Source: a bacterium
GTDB lineage: Bacteria > Vulcanimicrobiota > Xenobia > Xenobiales > JADMJV01
Assembly (NCBI GenBank): GCA_018780265.1
Contig: JADMJV010000120.1
Span: forward strand, 1 to 50,736
Direction: 5' to 3'
Length of the DNA stretch: 50,736 bases
This document shows, piece by piece, positions 1 through 8,152 of the stretch; the first letter of the stretch is position 1; each line of letters begins with the position of its first letter. A program made the translations under genes and the position numbers. The notes under the pieces are model-generated. The model had not been told where the DNA came from. It saw only the letters and a list, made by a program, of their open reading frames with translations, and did no database searches.

Positions 1-60
1 CCCAAACCTCAGCGGGGGCGGGGCATCTGAATCGAGTAGGGGTGTTGGCCGGGGACCGGG
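1..60 (-). repeat. Left copy of 60-bp direct repeat (3' end of the gene at 10515-11204)
   Basis: Bases 1-60 match 10507-10566 at 57 of 60 positions in the same orientation; I see differences at positions 15, 47 and 55. Read on the minus strand, this copy encodes the same C-terminal residues (HPYSIQMPRPR, then stop) as the Gly/Tyr-rich protein at 10515-11204. The rest of that gene is absent here, so this is a truncated duplicate. The repeat may extend left of the window. Confidence 0.8.
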
Positions 61-284
61 CGCAAAGAGAACCTGGCGAGTGTCGAGGATCCGCTTCTTA
101 CGGATAGGGTTTTTCAGTTGGTCCACTTCGAGCAAGTCAACTCGCCGACCAAACCAACTGTTCATCTTCGAGTCTTCTCATGAGATCGGTCGCAGCTTGC
201 AACGAAACTACGACCAATGGACGAAGTTCGGTAACCTGAATTGACCGGTGATTCACTTATGCTTGTGTCCAGGAGGTGACCAAA

Positions 285-1004
285 GTGCTTAGACAATCGC
301 GACTGGTAAAGGGCGTGACTCAGGTGGAGCTGGCGGCCAGGACGGGCATCCCGGTGCGACGTATTTCATACTATGAAAGGGGTATGCGCCCTGCGTCCCG
401 CCACGACTTGCGGCTGATGGCCACCTCGCTGGGGGTGGAGGTCAAGCCGGATCCCCGCCATCGGGCTCGGCGCCTGCCCACTCTCGAGGGCTGGCAGAAA
501 GTGGCCCCGATTTGTCAGGAATTGGGTATCACCGAGGCGCCTCTCGAGTTTCAGCAGCAGGTGCCCTGCACTCCTTTGCAGGGCGTGGCCTGGAGTCAAC
601 TGGTTCATCAAGGCGCCCTGGTTGGAGCGGCTTCTCCAGCGGCGCTGGGTTTTGAGAGCTATCCTATCGTGGACGTCAAACACGATGGGCTGGGGCACCA
701 GCCACTACCGTGCCTGTCTTGGACCAACCAGGAGCAGCGTTTTGTGCTTTGGCCGCAGGTGCGCCTGCGTACCCGCGAGCGAAGCTACTTGCTGGACGGG
801 TTGCTGTTGGCAGCCGGCTGGAGGTCTTCGGGCTGGGTGGGGCTCAAGTTGGACGGCGAGCAGAACGACTGGGACAATCGGCTGCACGAGAATCTGCAAT
901 TGCGACTGCTCAAGATTCAAGACAATGACATCTACCGCTGCGGCCTGGCTCAAAAGGTCGAGTGGGTGTTGAGCCCGGGCCAGCAGTTGTTCGACTCGGA
1001 GTGA
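285..1004 (+). CDS. XRE-type helix-turn-helix DNA-binding protein
   Basis: The N-terminal 60 residues are a Cro/C1-type helix-turn-helix: TQVELAARTGIPVRRISYYERG has the Gln/Glu spacing and the turn-then-SYYERG recognition helix of XRE proteins. The remaining ~170 residues are not recognised; a stretch near residues 170-205 (SYLLDGLLLAAGW...VGLKLDG) vaguely resembles a nuclease fold, but no catalytic set can be named. The strong Shine-Dalgarno AGGAGGTGA at 271-279 overlaps an earlier GTG at 276 and sits 5 bases before GTG 285, so 285 is the likely start (239 residues). It stands alone between the left repeat and gene remnants. XRE proteins with an extra C-terminal domain are often phage or toxin-antitoxin regulators; that role is inference only. 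Confidence 0.75.
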   Translation: MLRQSRLVKGVTQVELAARTGIPVRRISYYERGMRPASRHDLRLMATSLGVEVKPDPRHRARRLPTLEGWQKVAPICQELGITEAPLEFQQQVPCTPLQGVAWSQLVHQGALVGAASPAALGFESYPIVDVKHDGLGHQPLPCLSWTNQEQRFVLWPQVRLRTRERSYLLDGLLLAAGWRSSGWVGLKLDGEQNDWDNRLHENLQLRLLKIQDNDIYRCGLAQKVEWVLSPGQQLFDSE

Positions 1005-1045
1005 TGTGGCAGAATAGGAGGCAAGATGGATCAGATATACTGAGA

Positions 1046-1315
1046 TTGCGCGTGCAGGTGGACCGACTATCCAGACAGTCCACCTCGGACTTCCAGTTCA
1101 CGATGTTGGCCTTGAAGGATATGTGAGCCGTTTTTCGGCTGCAAACCGACGAACTCGGCAAACGCATCCAGGGTCTGGGTCGCGAAATGGACGAAGGCTT
1201 CCATCTACTGGCTGGCCGGATGAAGTTGCAGGAGCAGCGAGTGGCCGGGGTGCTGCAGGCGGTGGACAACTCGTTGCAGGTATATGAAAACCACGAGCTT
1301 GGCTGCAGGCTTTAG
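1046..1315 (+). pseudogene. Remnant of a small coiled-coil protein
   Basis: One reading frame from 1046 to the TAG at 1313-1315 encodes a heptad-like, Gln/Leu/Glu-rich sequence (for example LGREMDEGFHLLAGRMKLQE) but is interrupted by a TGA near 1126. The composition resembles the intact coiled-coil protein at 9778-10119, with the same alternating D/L/R pattern. It is best read as a decayed relative. The rest of 1005-1510 shows nothing else I can support. Confidence 0.35.
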
Positions 1316-1510
1316 AGGGTACGGGCCAACCGCCCGCCTGATCAGCGGGATTGGTTTTGTGCCTCCCGATGTCGAGCAAGCTCGCGTTGCTGTCGAAGCT
1401 CGTTTGCGGTGTCTGGACGTGGCCGTGGTGATGCCCCCGTAAGTCGGGGTGTCCAGCCGGGGCAACTCGGCCTCGTTCAACAAGACCCGGATACTCCGAG
1501 CTTTACCGTG

Positions 1511-1650
1511 TCATGGTAGCCTGTCCTCGACAAAACCCAGGAGTTGCCGGGCAGGTTCTTCCAGGGCCATTCGGTAGGTTTCCTGGTTGCGTTGAAACCA
1601 GTCTCGACTGTTGTTGTCTTTGAGCAATTGCAACCAGCCGATTCCCTGCG
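1511..1650 (-). pseudogene. DUF2461-like N-terminal fragment
   Basis: On the minus strand the frame ending at the stop 1511-1513 reads WLQLLKDNNSRDWFQRNQ, followed by a YRMALEEPARQLL-like helix. This matches the start of DUF2461 proteins, which carry L..LK.NN.R.WF..N...Y......P...L. Family members are about 220 residues; only about 45 remain and no start or C-terminal part is visible. It is a gene scrap, not a working gene. Confidence 0.45.
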
Positions 1651-1732
1651 GCGGAAAGCCGTTCTACGTTTCGAAGTTGAGTCTTGACGCGCAACAGAAA
1701 TGGCTCCAGTCCTCATCTGGGATCTAGGACTA

Positions 1733-1768
1733 TTTAACGGAGAAATAACGGCTGTCTTCCAGAGTGGA
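1733..1768 (+). promoter_or_regulatory. SARP-like direct-repeat box 1
   Basis: TTTAACGGAGAAATAACGG contains two AACGG units whose starts lie exactly 11 bp apart (1736 and 1747), followed by a TCTTCCAGAGTG block. Nearly the same string occurs upstream of the genes at 5746-6918 and 5227-5649 on the minus strand. Direct repeats at 11-bp periodicity are typical of SARP/BTAD operators, and a BTAD-domain gene lies at 3009-5135. This copy precedes the gene at 1848 by about 80 bases. Confidence 0.6.
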
Positions 1769-1847
1769 CGGATACAAGGGCAGCTTCATTGACCCGGTCC
1801 AAATGCAATCAACGACGGCGGTCTCGCCTACAGGGAGGATTCTCAAC

Positions 1848-2333
1848 ATGGCTTCTGGAGTGAATTTCAACACTTCCTCTTTCCACATTTCCCAAGGGGT
1901 GAGTCGCACCCCGGCGGCAGTTTCCGAGGAACAACCGGTGGCAAACCCGGGCGACGGTTTTCAGCCCTCGGAGCAACCGGGGGCGACGCCAACCGCTGCC
2001 ACCACTCCAGGTTTAACCTTCAATGTTACTCCTCAGCAGTTGGGCACGGCAGCTTTTCAGCAAACGTTGGTCACGCTGGCCTCGTCGGGAATTCCCATCG
2101 GCGTAACCTTGCTCAATACAGGCCATTCTCAACCACAGTCGCCTTCCGGCGACTCGGTGAGTCGACAGGAGTTCCAAGACCTGAAGAGTCAGTTGGGGAA
2201 TATCGCGCATAAGATCCACTCTCCCAAGGGGACATCAGCGTGGTCAGGGTTTGCTGCTCCCACATACCATGCACCCACAGGGCATTGTGCACCGAGGAAA
2301 ATTTCCGCCTATGATGAGCCAACTGGCGATTGA
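1848..2333 (+). CDS. Hypothetical Ser/Thr/Pro-rich protein, target of box 1
   Basis: This is a 161-residue protein of unknown function. ATG 1848 is chosen because GGGAGGAT lies at the right distance upstream; an upstream GTG at 1764 would overlap the regulatory box. The sequence is low in complexity and rich in Ser, Thr, Pro, Gly and Gln, with no signal peptide or membrane helix. A short amphipathic stretch (SRQEFQDLKSQLGNIAHKIH) lies near residues 105-124. The C-terminus is His/Pro-rich and its final codons nearly touch the next coding frame. Its upstream box is shared with two other orphan genes here, so the three probably act together. Confidence 0.65.
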   Translation: MASGVNFNTSSFHISQGVSRTPAAVSEEQPVANPGDGFQPSEQPGATPTAATTPGLTFNVTPQQLGTAAFQQTLVTLASSGIPIGVTLLNTGHSQPQSPSGDSVSRQEFQDLKSQLGNIAHKIHSPKGTSAWSGFAAPTYHAPTGHCAPRKISAYDEPTGD

Positions 2334-2380
2334 CGCTAGAGAGGGATCACCGACTGGCCTGGCAGAGGGAAAGCGCAATC

Positions 2381-3079
2381 ATGAGCACCAACAGAACGTT
2401 GCATATCACCCAGTTTAGACATCGTCGCTATAACCCGGCGGGCGATCTCGAGAGCAACAATTGTGGACCGACAAGTTTGGCTATATTGTGCGCCCTGTTG
2501 GGGGGCCCTCTGAGCGGACCCCCTCAACAGCGCATCGATAGGGCCCGCTGGTGGATGTTTGCAGGCGTCGATGCGCAGCGTCAGGCCCTTCATCATTGTC
2601 GTGGGCGTTGGTCGCGCGATGCGGCCGCCGCCTCTACGCTCACTGACCTGGTGGACGTGCACAGAGGGGCTCTGAGATTGGGCCTCCAGTTGAAGCCCAT
2701 ATGGAATCATCAACAGATGCTTGAGCAGTTGAGGCGGACCAGGCCTGTCATTCTGGCCGGCCATCCTGGGGATGCACCGGGCTACCAGGAATTATCCGGC
2801 GTAGACTATCCCGGGGGGCATTTCTTGGTGGCTTCGCGGTGGTGCCAGTCCACCGACAGGGTTGAGGTGCATGACCCTCTATGCGCACGAGGGCCCATTT
2901 GGGTGGATTCCGAATGGTTAGAACACTTTTCGCGCCGCTCCATTTTTCGTGAGGGACGGGGTCTGGCTGCCGTCAAGTGGAGAGCAGGAATGCCGAGTAG
3001 GAGGGGCCTTGGAGAATTCGCTTTCAGAGCGCTACCAACAACTGGTGAGTACCCTGCTCACTCTCTTGGAGGCGCGTAA
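2381..3079 (+). CDS. C39-like cysteine peptidase
   Basis: This 232-residue protein carries the papain-fold C39/C39_2 signature. Cys28 lies in NNCGPTS, His147 in GGHFLV and Asp165 in VHDPL, giving a complete Cys-His-Asp triad. Family members cleave double-glycine leader peptides or act as general thiol peptidases. There is no ABC-transporter domain, membrane helix or signal peptide, so this is a free-standing peptidase domain. ATG 2381 has an AGGGA-type ribosome site; an in-frame TTG at 2330 would overlap the preceding gene. The end overlaps the next gene by about 70 bases. Its neighbour at 1848 is a possible substrate or partner, which is inference only. Confidence 0.75.
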   Translation: MSTNRTLHITQFRHRRYNPAGDLESNNCGPTSLAILCALLGGPLSGPPQQRIDRARWWMFAGVDAQRQALHHCRGRWSRDAAAASTLTDLVDVHRGALRLGLQLKPIWNHQQMLEQLRRTRPVILAGHPGDAPGYQELSGVDYPGGHFLVASRWCQSTDRVEVHDPLCARGPIWVDSEWLEHFSRRSIFREGRGLAAVKWRAGMPSRRGLGEFAFRALPTTGEYPAHSLGGA

Positions 3080-5135
3080 CCCCTACAACCTGGATCACTG
3101 TCGCCTGGTGGCCACCTATTGTGACAAAGTGTCCCGACGCCTGGGATTGGAGCCGGCTCGGCGGCAGGCTTTGACGAAAGCCGCCGAGGTGCACACGCTG
3201 GGAGTGCACTTGCAGATGGAAGAGAAAAAAACTCAGCAGAGCCTGCCTATTACCCAATTGGGCCTGCGAAGTGGGCGAGAGACGCCCATTCATGAGCGAG
3301 AGAGTGAGATTTTCAAAGCGGTTCTAGGGGATGTCCCTGGCTTCGAATTGAGTATTCCGCTGCTGCAGCAGCGGCACGAGTTTTATGACGGGAGCGGCTC
3401 TCTGCTCGGCTTGAGCGGAGAGAATATTTTGCTGGAGGCGCGAATTCTGGCTGCCGTCGATGCCTTTGTTGATCTGGCCACTCCCAAGGCTCACCGTCCC
3501 CCTGAGTCAACCAGGGAAGTGTTGACGAGATTGCGTCAGCTCTCTGGCCGGCAGTTCGACCCCGTGGTAGTGGATGCGTTGCTGGCTGTTCTCCAGGACG
3601 AAGAGGGGCAGTGGGGGGCGCTGGCGCGCGCACAGCAGTTTGAGAACTCCCGTGGTCATCACTATCTGGGGCTGGGGCATTTCTATGGGCAGATTCAGGA
3701 GACGGCCTGGGCCTTGCGCAGCTACGCCAGTGCAGAGCGCGTCGCTGTCTCTACGGATAATCTGGACCTAGAATTAGAGGCGGTGGCAGGCCAATTTCTC
3801 GTCTATGTGAACCAGGGTTCCTTGGAGCAAGCCCGCCAGAGCCTTCAACGCTATCGCAAGCGTAGCCATCTTTCCAATCGCGCACAGACCATGGCTCACC
3901 TCTACTGGGGTCTGCTGCAGTGGCTTGAAGAACTGGGCCCCGAGGGTGGCAGGGTAGGGGAGACAGGTCGGCAGATTCTGGAGGCCGTGATTGCCCGGTG
4001 TCGTGAGCAAAAAGAGGTGGTGGTGCTGACCTCGGCGCTGGCGTTTCAGTCGACTATGCTTCTTTTTCAGAAGGGACCTGCCGACGCGGAGCACCTGGAG
4101 TGTTTGCAGCAATTTCTGGATTTGGTTTCGCGTCACGATGTGTTTGATGTGGTGGAACGCTATCGTCCTCAAACCGTACCACTCTTACTCAATGGTGTGG
4201 TCAAAAATTATCACGCTTCGCTCTGTCGCAACCTGCTCACGCGTTTAGGGGAGCCCTGCCAGGACGCTCTCTACGAGCGTTTGCATCAGCTGCCGCCAGT
4301 TCAGTGGATGAAAGTTTTGTTGGGCTCGGATCGGTGCGAGCCTGCTGATGGGGCAGCTACGACGGCTTTACCCTCCGAGCAGACCATGGTGGTGTTCCTG
4401 ACCGGACCCCTGCGAGTAGAAATGGGTGACGAAGTTTTTGGTGCCGACGAGTTTTCCACCCAGAAGGCGGCCCGGCTATTTGCCCTGGTGGCGTCCCGTC
4501 GCGGGGGCGTAAACGACGAGGTCCTGCTGGACGCTTTTTGGCCCGACGTCCCCGCCGAACGGGGCCGCAATAGTCTGCGTAATTGCCTGCATAATGTCCG
4601 TCAAACGCTCAAGAAGCACCTGGGCGACAAGGGCGCAGTGGAGCGTTGTCGCAAAACAGGCAACATTCGCATGCACTGCGCTTATCAGACGGATTGTGAA
4701 CTCTTTCAGTCGAACCTGCGCCAGGCTCAAGAACTTTCCAAGCAACGGCAATGGGAGCCTGCCTTGGAGAGTGCGCGTCGCGCCACCCTGCAATTGCGCG
4801 GCGAGTATATGCAAGGCGCGGAGGACGAGTTTGTTGAGGCTCCTCGCGCGCATTTCATGGATCAGCGTTTACGCGCTCTGCTGCTCCAGGGGCGACTGGA
4901 ATTGGAACTGCGTGACGGTGAGGCGTGCGAAATGACCGCAGCCCAGGTCTTGCAACTCGATGACTTGAGCGAAGAGGCCCATGGGTTGCGCTTCCAGGCA
5001 TTGGCTCTGCAGCAGCGGTATGCAGAAATGACCAAGTTCTATGCGCGTTCTCAGGACCACTTTCGACGGGAACTGGGTATCGTTCCCCGATCGATCATTG
5101 CTGCTTACGAAGCCTGCGCCAGAGACCCGATCTGA
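3009..5135 (+). CDS. HD-GYP-like / TPR / BTAD (SARP-type) transcriptional regulator
   Basis: The protein has about 708 residues and three parts. Residues ~15-190 resemble an HD-GYP cyclic-di-GMP phosphodiesterase domain, but the metal-binding HD pair reads HT (AAEVHTLGVH) and the GYP motif reads GSGSLLG after HEFYDG, so catalysis is probably lost. Residues ~200-450 are helical, TPR-like repeats. Residues ~455-705 are a winged-helix DNA-binding domain (FSTQKAARLFALVASRRGG, then LRNCLHNVRQTLKKHLG) followed by a BTAD helical domain (Y.GEYMQGAEDEFVEAPR; L..LGIVPRS). It overlaps the peptidase gene, suggesting co-transcription. TTG 3009 is chosen because AGGAGG lies just upstream; GTG 2949 would create a longer overlap. 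It is the best candidate to bind the 11-bp repeat boxes at 1733, 5695 and 6944. Confidence 0.8.
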   Translation: MENSLSERYQQLVSTLLTLLEARNPYNLDHCRLVATYCDKVSRRLGLEPARRQALTKAAEVHTLGVHLQMEEKKTQQSLPITQLGLRSGRETPIHERESEIFKAVLGDVPGFELSIPLLQQRHEFYDGSGSLLGLSGENILLEARILAAVDAFVDLATPKAHRPPESTREVLTRLRQLSGRQFDPVVVDALLAVLQDEEGQWGALARAQQFENSRGHHYLGLGHFYGQIQETAWALRSYASAERVAVSTDNLDLELEAVAGQFLVYVNQGSLEQARQSLQRYRKRSHLSNRAQTMAHLYWGLLQWLEELGPEGGRVGETGRQILEAVIARCREQKEVVVLTSALAFQSTMLLFQKGPADAEHLECLQQFLDLVSRHDVFDVVERYRPQTVPLLLNGVVKNYHASLCRNLLTRLGEPCQDALYERLHQLPPVQWMKVLLGSDRCEPADGAATTALPSEQTMVVFLTGPLRVEMGDEVFGADEFSTQKAARLFALVASRRGGVNDEVLLDAFWPDVPAERGRNSLRNCLHNVRQTLKKHLGDKGAVERCRKTGNIRMHCAYQTDCELFQSNLRQAQELSKQRQWEPALESARRATLQLRGEYMQGAEDEFVEAPRAHFMDQRLRALLLQGRLELELRDGEACEMTAAQVLQLDDLSEEAHGLRFQALALQQRYAEMTKFYARSQDHFRRELGIVPRSIIAAYEACARDPI

Positions 5136-5226
5136 ACGAATCATAGGCTGGGCGGAAATCAGAGAGCTTTCACTGCGCCAGCCTATGTGCCCCCCACGGA
5201 GGAGCAACAACCGTTGCAGGAAAAGG

Positions 5227-5649
5227 CTAACGTCTCTGACCGCGAGCAATATTGAATCCCTCACTGGCATCCTGCAGGGAAACGTTGCAGGACTGAGCGT
5301 TGAAGGGGGCCTCGATGTGGTGACTGACCCTATCACCCTGTTCTTCCAGGGTCGTGCGCAGAACCACCACCCCTCCGCCTTCAAAGGTACTCTTTACGAA
5401 CAGACTCTGCCCCGCCTCGCTATCGTATCCACCCATTTCGCGAGCGTGCCAGTCGGGTCCGGGAGAGGCGTTGCTCTGCACGAACGCCTTAATGCGCGGG
5501 TCACGAATGTCGCTGAGAAAGGAGCCCCCTTGCTTGACGAAAGCATCATCGACTCGACCGTCGGACTCAATAGTGGACACCGACGTGTGCTTTCCCGTCT
5601 GGGTGTTGATCGATCCGTAAGGAATTCCGCTCACTTCGCTGATGGCCAT
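5227..5649 (-). CDS. Hypothetical protein, target of box 2
   Basis: This 140-residue soluble protein is of unrecognised family. ATG 5649 follows a good GGGAG ribosome site about a dozen bases upstream. The sequence begins MAISEVSGIPYGSINTQTG and has mixed beta-rich composition, with no signal peptide, no membrane helix and a basic tail (RGQRR). It converges on the BTAD regulator gene, with about 90 bases between them. The box of AACGG repeats at 5695-5730 lies 46-81 bases upstream, linking it with the genes at 1848 and 5746. An overlapping plus-strand frame (5041-5655) is treated as a shadow because only the minus strand has a ribosome site and promoter box. Confidence 0.6.
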   Translation of the reverse strand: MAISEVSGIPYGSINTQTGKHTSVSTIESDGRVDDAFVKQGGSFLSDIRDPRIKAFVQSNASPGPDWHAREMGGYDSEAGQSLFVKSTFEGGGVVVLRTTLEEQGDRVSHHIEAPFNAQSCNVSLQDASEGFNIARGQRR

Positions 5650-5694
5650 GATTGACTTGTTCTCCCTTGTTTCTGTCTTTAGATTTGTTTCTCG

Positions 5695-5730
5695 CTTATT
5701 GTGGAAGTGGCCCGTTAATTCTTCGTTAAA
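5695..5730 (-). promoter_or_regulatory. SARP-like direct-repeat box 2
   Basis: On the minus strand, TTTAACGAAGAATTAACGG carries AACG units 11 bp apart (complement at 5713-5716 and 5724-5727), followed by CACTTCCACAATAAG. The ACAATA within that tail could be the -10. It is the same design as box 1 and box 3. Confidence 0.55.
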
Positions 5731-5745
5731 TCCAATTGTCGCACA

Positions 5746-6918
5746 TCACAGGCCAGCAACCGATATTGACGAAGTGGTTACCGCTTCCTCTCTGTGAATT
5801 GGAGGAAGCTCGAGTACACCACAATCAAGGACCCTGGGAATATTTGAGCCTGGCTCTGGGGGCGCCGTCACCAGGAACCCTACGGTGCTACTCAGGCGCC
5901 CTGGATAGCTGTTGTGAGGATATTCGCTGGATCGCCTGTACACTTTTCCTTCATACCGAAACCACGATCGAAAGCTCGCTTCTCCAGAGCTATCCGGAGA
6001 GATGACGTCCGTAAGAGTCATGGGGTCATCCCTGTCAAACGTTGCCGACCCCTGAAGCATGACCATGCTGCCCTCAGGCACGTGAAATGTTAAGGCGGCG
6101 TTGGTAACTTTCTGGATCCCTGTGGCCTGACCGTTGAGTTTCCTTACGGAAGTGAATTCAACGCTCTTCACGGTGTAGAGGTCAGCACTCACTCCGGTGG
6201 CAAGGTTTGAGTATATTTCGGTGACGGTCTGAGAGCGTCGGTCCTGGATTGCCCAAGGAAAATGGAGTGTCTGAATTTCGGTCAGTTCCTTTTTGTCGTT
6301 TTCAGAAAGCCTCTGCTTAAGGCTAAGGACGTCGCTCAAGTAAACCCTGTCAGACCCAGCGCCGTCGCCGAGACTACTCGTTTCTGCGAGTCGCTTTCCC
6401 AGCTTGCAATGTCTCTTGTCGAATTGGCTAAGTGAGGCCATTGACGGCCTACTCCATTTCGGCAAATCAAGGAATGCTTGGTCCACCTGCACTCTGGTTA
6501 TAGGACAATCTTTTCCAGAGGCCGTAAGCGAGCCCAAGAAGCTCGTGAGTTCCTGCTCTCGCGGCAAAAGCGCAACTGCACAACCATTGTCACCCAACCA
6601 CCTGGCCTCGAAATCATCGACAGTGACATTGTATCTGGTTCCAGGTGGTCTCTTCTCCATCGGCAACTTGTCTGCTTGCTCGACGATGTGGTCCCAGGCC
6701 CTCTTGTCATCCTTGCCTTGAGGCGTCTGCGGAAGCAGCTGCTTTGCGTATTTCTCGTAGATCATTATCTCACCAGACGGTGTCACGGGCAATGCGTCTC
6801 TTGGCGCCCGAGGCTCGGCTGAAGATTGGATTAGGCCGATGTTAGCGGACTTTGCATGAGAGTATTTGAAATCTCCACCTTTTGGATTGTTTGACATCAC
6901 TCTCATCTTGATTTTCAC
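5746..6918 (-). CDS. Hypothetical protein, target of box 3
   Basis: This is a 390-residue protein of unrecognised family. It starts at GTG 6918 or at ATG 6906, which has AGGGTG upstream and may be the true start. It has no signal peptide or membrane segment. The N-terminal ~50 residues are polar and look disordered; later segments have ordinary globular composition with several beta-type stretches (for example TNAALTFHVPEGSMVMLQG near residue 270). The local base composition is more AT-rich than neighbouring genes. It is followed by the gene at 5227-5649 on the same strand after ~95 bases. Each of the two has its own repeat box, so they are co-regulated but separately transcribed. Confidence 0.65.
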   Translation of the reverse strand: MKIKMRVMSNNPKGGDFKYSHAKSANIGLIQSSAEPRAPRDALPVTPSGEIMIYEKYAKQLLPQTPQGKDDKRAWDHIVEQADKLPMEKRPPGTRYNVTVDDFEARWLGDNGCAVALLPREQELTSFLGSLTASGKDCPITRVQVDQAFLDLPKWSRPSMASLSQFDKRHCKLGKRLAETSSLGDGAGSDRVYLSDVLSLKQRLSENDKKELTEIQTLHFPWAIQDRRSQTVTEIYSNLATGVSADLYTVKSVEFTSVRKLNGQATGIQKVTNAALTFHVPEGSMVMLQGSATFDRDDPMTLTDVISPDSSGEASFRSWFRYEGKVYRRSSEYPHNSYPGRLSSTVGFLVTAPPEPGSNIPRVLDCGVLELPPIHREEAVTTSSISVAGL

Positions 6919-6943
6919 CCTCTGCTGCCCTTGTTTCTCCGTT

Positions 6944-6977
6944 CACTCTGGAAGATGACCGTTATTTAACCGTTAAA
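6944..6977 (-). promoter_or_regulatory. SARP-like direct-repeat box 3
   Basis: The minus strand reads TTTAACGGTTAAATAACGG, followed by a TCTTCCAGAGTG block. It is nearly identical to box 1 over about 36 bp, with AACGG units 11 bp apart. It lies 26-59 bases upstream of the GTG at 6918. Confidence 0.6.
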
Positions 6978-7146
6978 TGGTTTCCGCTTAGATGTGAGCT
7001 TACGACAGCCGCCATGCGGAGCCGGGCCTGCTGGAGGTGCGGATTTTGGACAACCAGGGCCGCCCAACTCTTGGTGCCGAAGGATAAATCCAATACGCAG
7101 TTGCGCGAGTTCTGCGGTTTCCCCCTTACTTTGGCCATTTATCCAC

Positions 7147-7344
7147 TCATTCCAATGGCATTGCGCCTAAATGCAGGGCTTGCAGACTTACTTGACCCTG
7201 ACAACCAGGCGCATCTGATTCTGAGCGCCCTTCGCCACGATCTCCCAATATCCAGTTCTGGAAAATTTCCCCACGCTGGGAGCGAATCGATGCCGGTACT
7301 CGGCCCCCCGTGCCGATGTCGATGACGAGGCGGAGCCGGGCCAT
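7147..7344 (-). pseudogene. Degraded DUF5615-type toxin remnant
   Basis: A second minus-strand frame starts MARLRLVIDIGTGGRVPAS directly after the DUF433 core. It resembles the N-terminus of DUF5615 (PIN-like, Mut7-C) toxins, which usually follow DUF433 genes. After ~45 residues the sequence no longer fits the family and no Asp-rich active-site block is found, so the toxin looks broken. Upstream, 6978-7146 holds no gene I can support. Confidence 0.35.
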
Positions 7345-7532
7345 CCATATCCCAGGCAAGCCAGAATGTCTTCCGACTCCAGGTCAGGGTCGTCCTGAAT
7401 CATGTCTTCTACCCCCATCCTGTGGGCCAGCAGATTCAGCACCAGGGACGCTGAAATGCGCATCCCTCGGACACAGCCCTGCCCGCCCATGATTTGTGGG
7501 TCAAAGGTGATTCTGTCAAAAGGTGGTCTCAT
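7188..7532 (-). CDS. DUF433 antitoxin-like protein with altered C-terminus
   Basis: The first ~60 residues (DRITFDPQIMGGQGCVRGMRISASLVLNLLA..., then ESEDILACLGYG) are a recognisable DUF433 domain, the antitoxin-type partner of DUF5615 PIN-like toxins. DUF433 proteins normally end at about 75 residues; here the frame runs on for ~55 more residues of unrelated sequence. The toxin frame seems to begin inside this segment, which suggests a frameshift or a lost stop. A GAGG ribosome site precedes ATG 7532. Function as a live antitoxin is doubtful. Confidence 0.55.
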   Translation of the reverse strand: MRPPFDRITFDPQIMGGQGCVRGMRISASLVLNLLAHRMGVEDMIQDDPDLESEDILACLGYGWPGSASSSTSARGAEYRHRFAPSVGKFSRTGYWEIVAKGAQNQMRLVVRVK

Positions 7533-8152
7533 CGGGCCTCGACCTTTCCACTGCGGCTCCTCAAAGTAAAGCTCCAGTAGAACCCTGTCGACGCTTTCGC
7601 GCCCACTCGGCTTTGTCGGCTCGCTGCTTTTCAGGATCTGCGTACGGCTACAAGTTGGCCGGCAACAATCTGATCGTGGCCTGTTTCGAGAAGGTGTACC
7701 AGGTTGAAGAGGATTCTTTCGGATGCCAACGTTTCAGGCCTCGGATACCGGCCAACTCCGTCCGCCAGCAAGTGCTGCTTGAGCGCGCTCCGGCCGCCAA
7801 AGTGATCGGCTTTCTCCAGGGGCAATAGAAAGACGTGGAATTCATTCCCCACCCCACCTTGAACGGCCTTTACGCGGTGGGCCTCCGGGAGGACATCCTC
7901 TCCATCAAGAACGATATCCACGACCTGGACCAAGAAGCCGAGGAACAGTCTGATCAAGCCGGACAGCCCTCACGCCCCCATGCGCTGGCCTTCGGCCATC
8001 AAGACCGAAAGCCCCCAAAGTTAAGGTAACGTCAGGGCCAGCTCGTGCAAGACCACTGCACTCATTTGCTGATGGCGGCCTTTCTGTCTCAGGTGGTGGG
8101 GCATTTGATTTACGTGAACGGTCGTGGCACTACGCCAGTAGCTCTTCCGAGT
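7533..8152. other. 620-bp stretch without a supportable gene
   Basis: Open frames exist on both strands (for example 7631-7957 minus and 7835-8029 plus), but none has a ribosome site, a full-length domain or a clear codon pattern. The minus frame around 7640-7850 has protein-like composition (FHVFLLPLEKADHF; ASERILFNLVHLLETGHD) and may be another decayed gene, but I cannot name it. Confidence 0.4.

Noticed and set aside
5041..5655. Plus-strand open frame of 204 codons
   Set aside because: It overlaps the end of the BTAD regulator and lies opposite the 140-residue minus-strand gene, which has a ribosome site and promoter box; it is a shadow.
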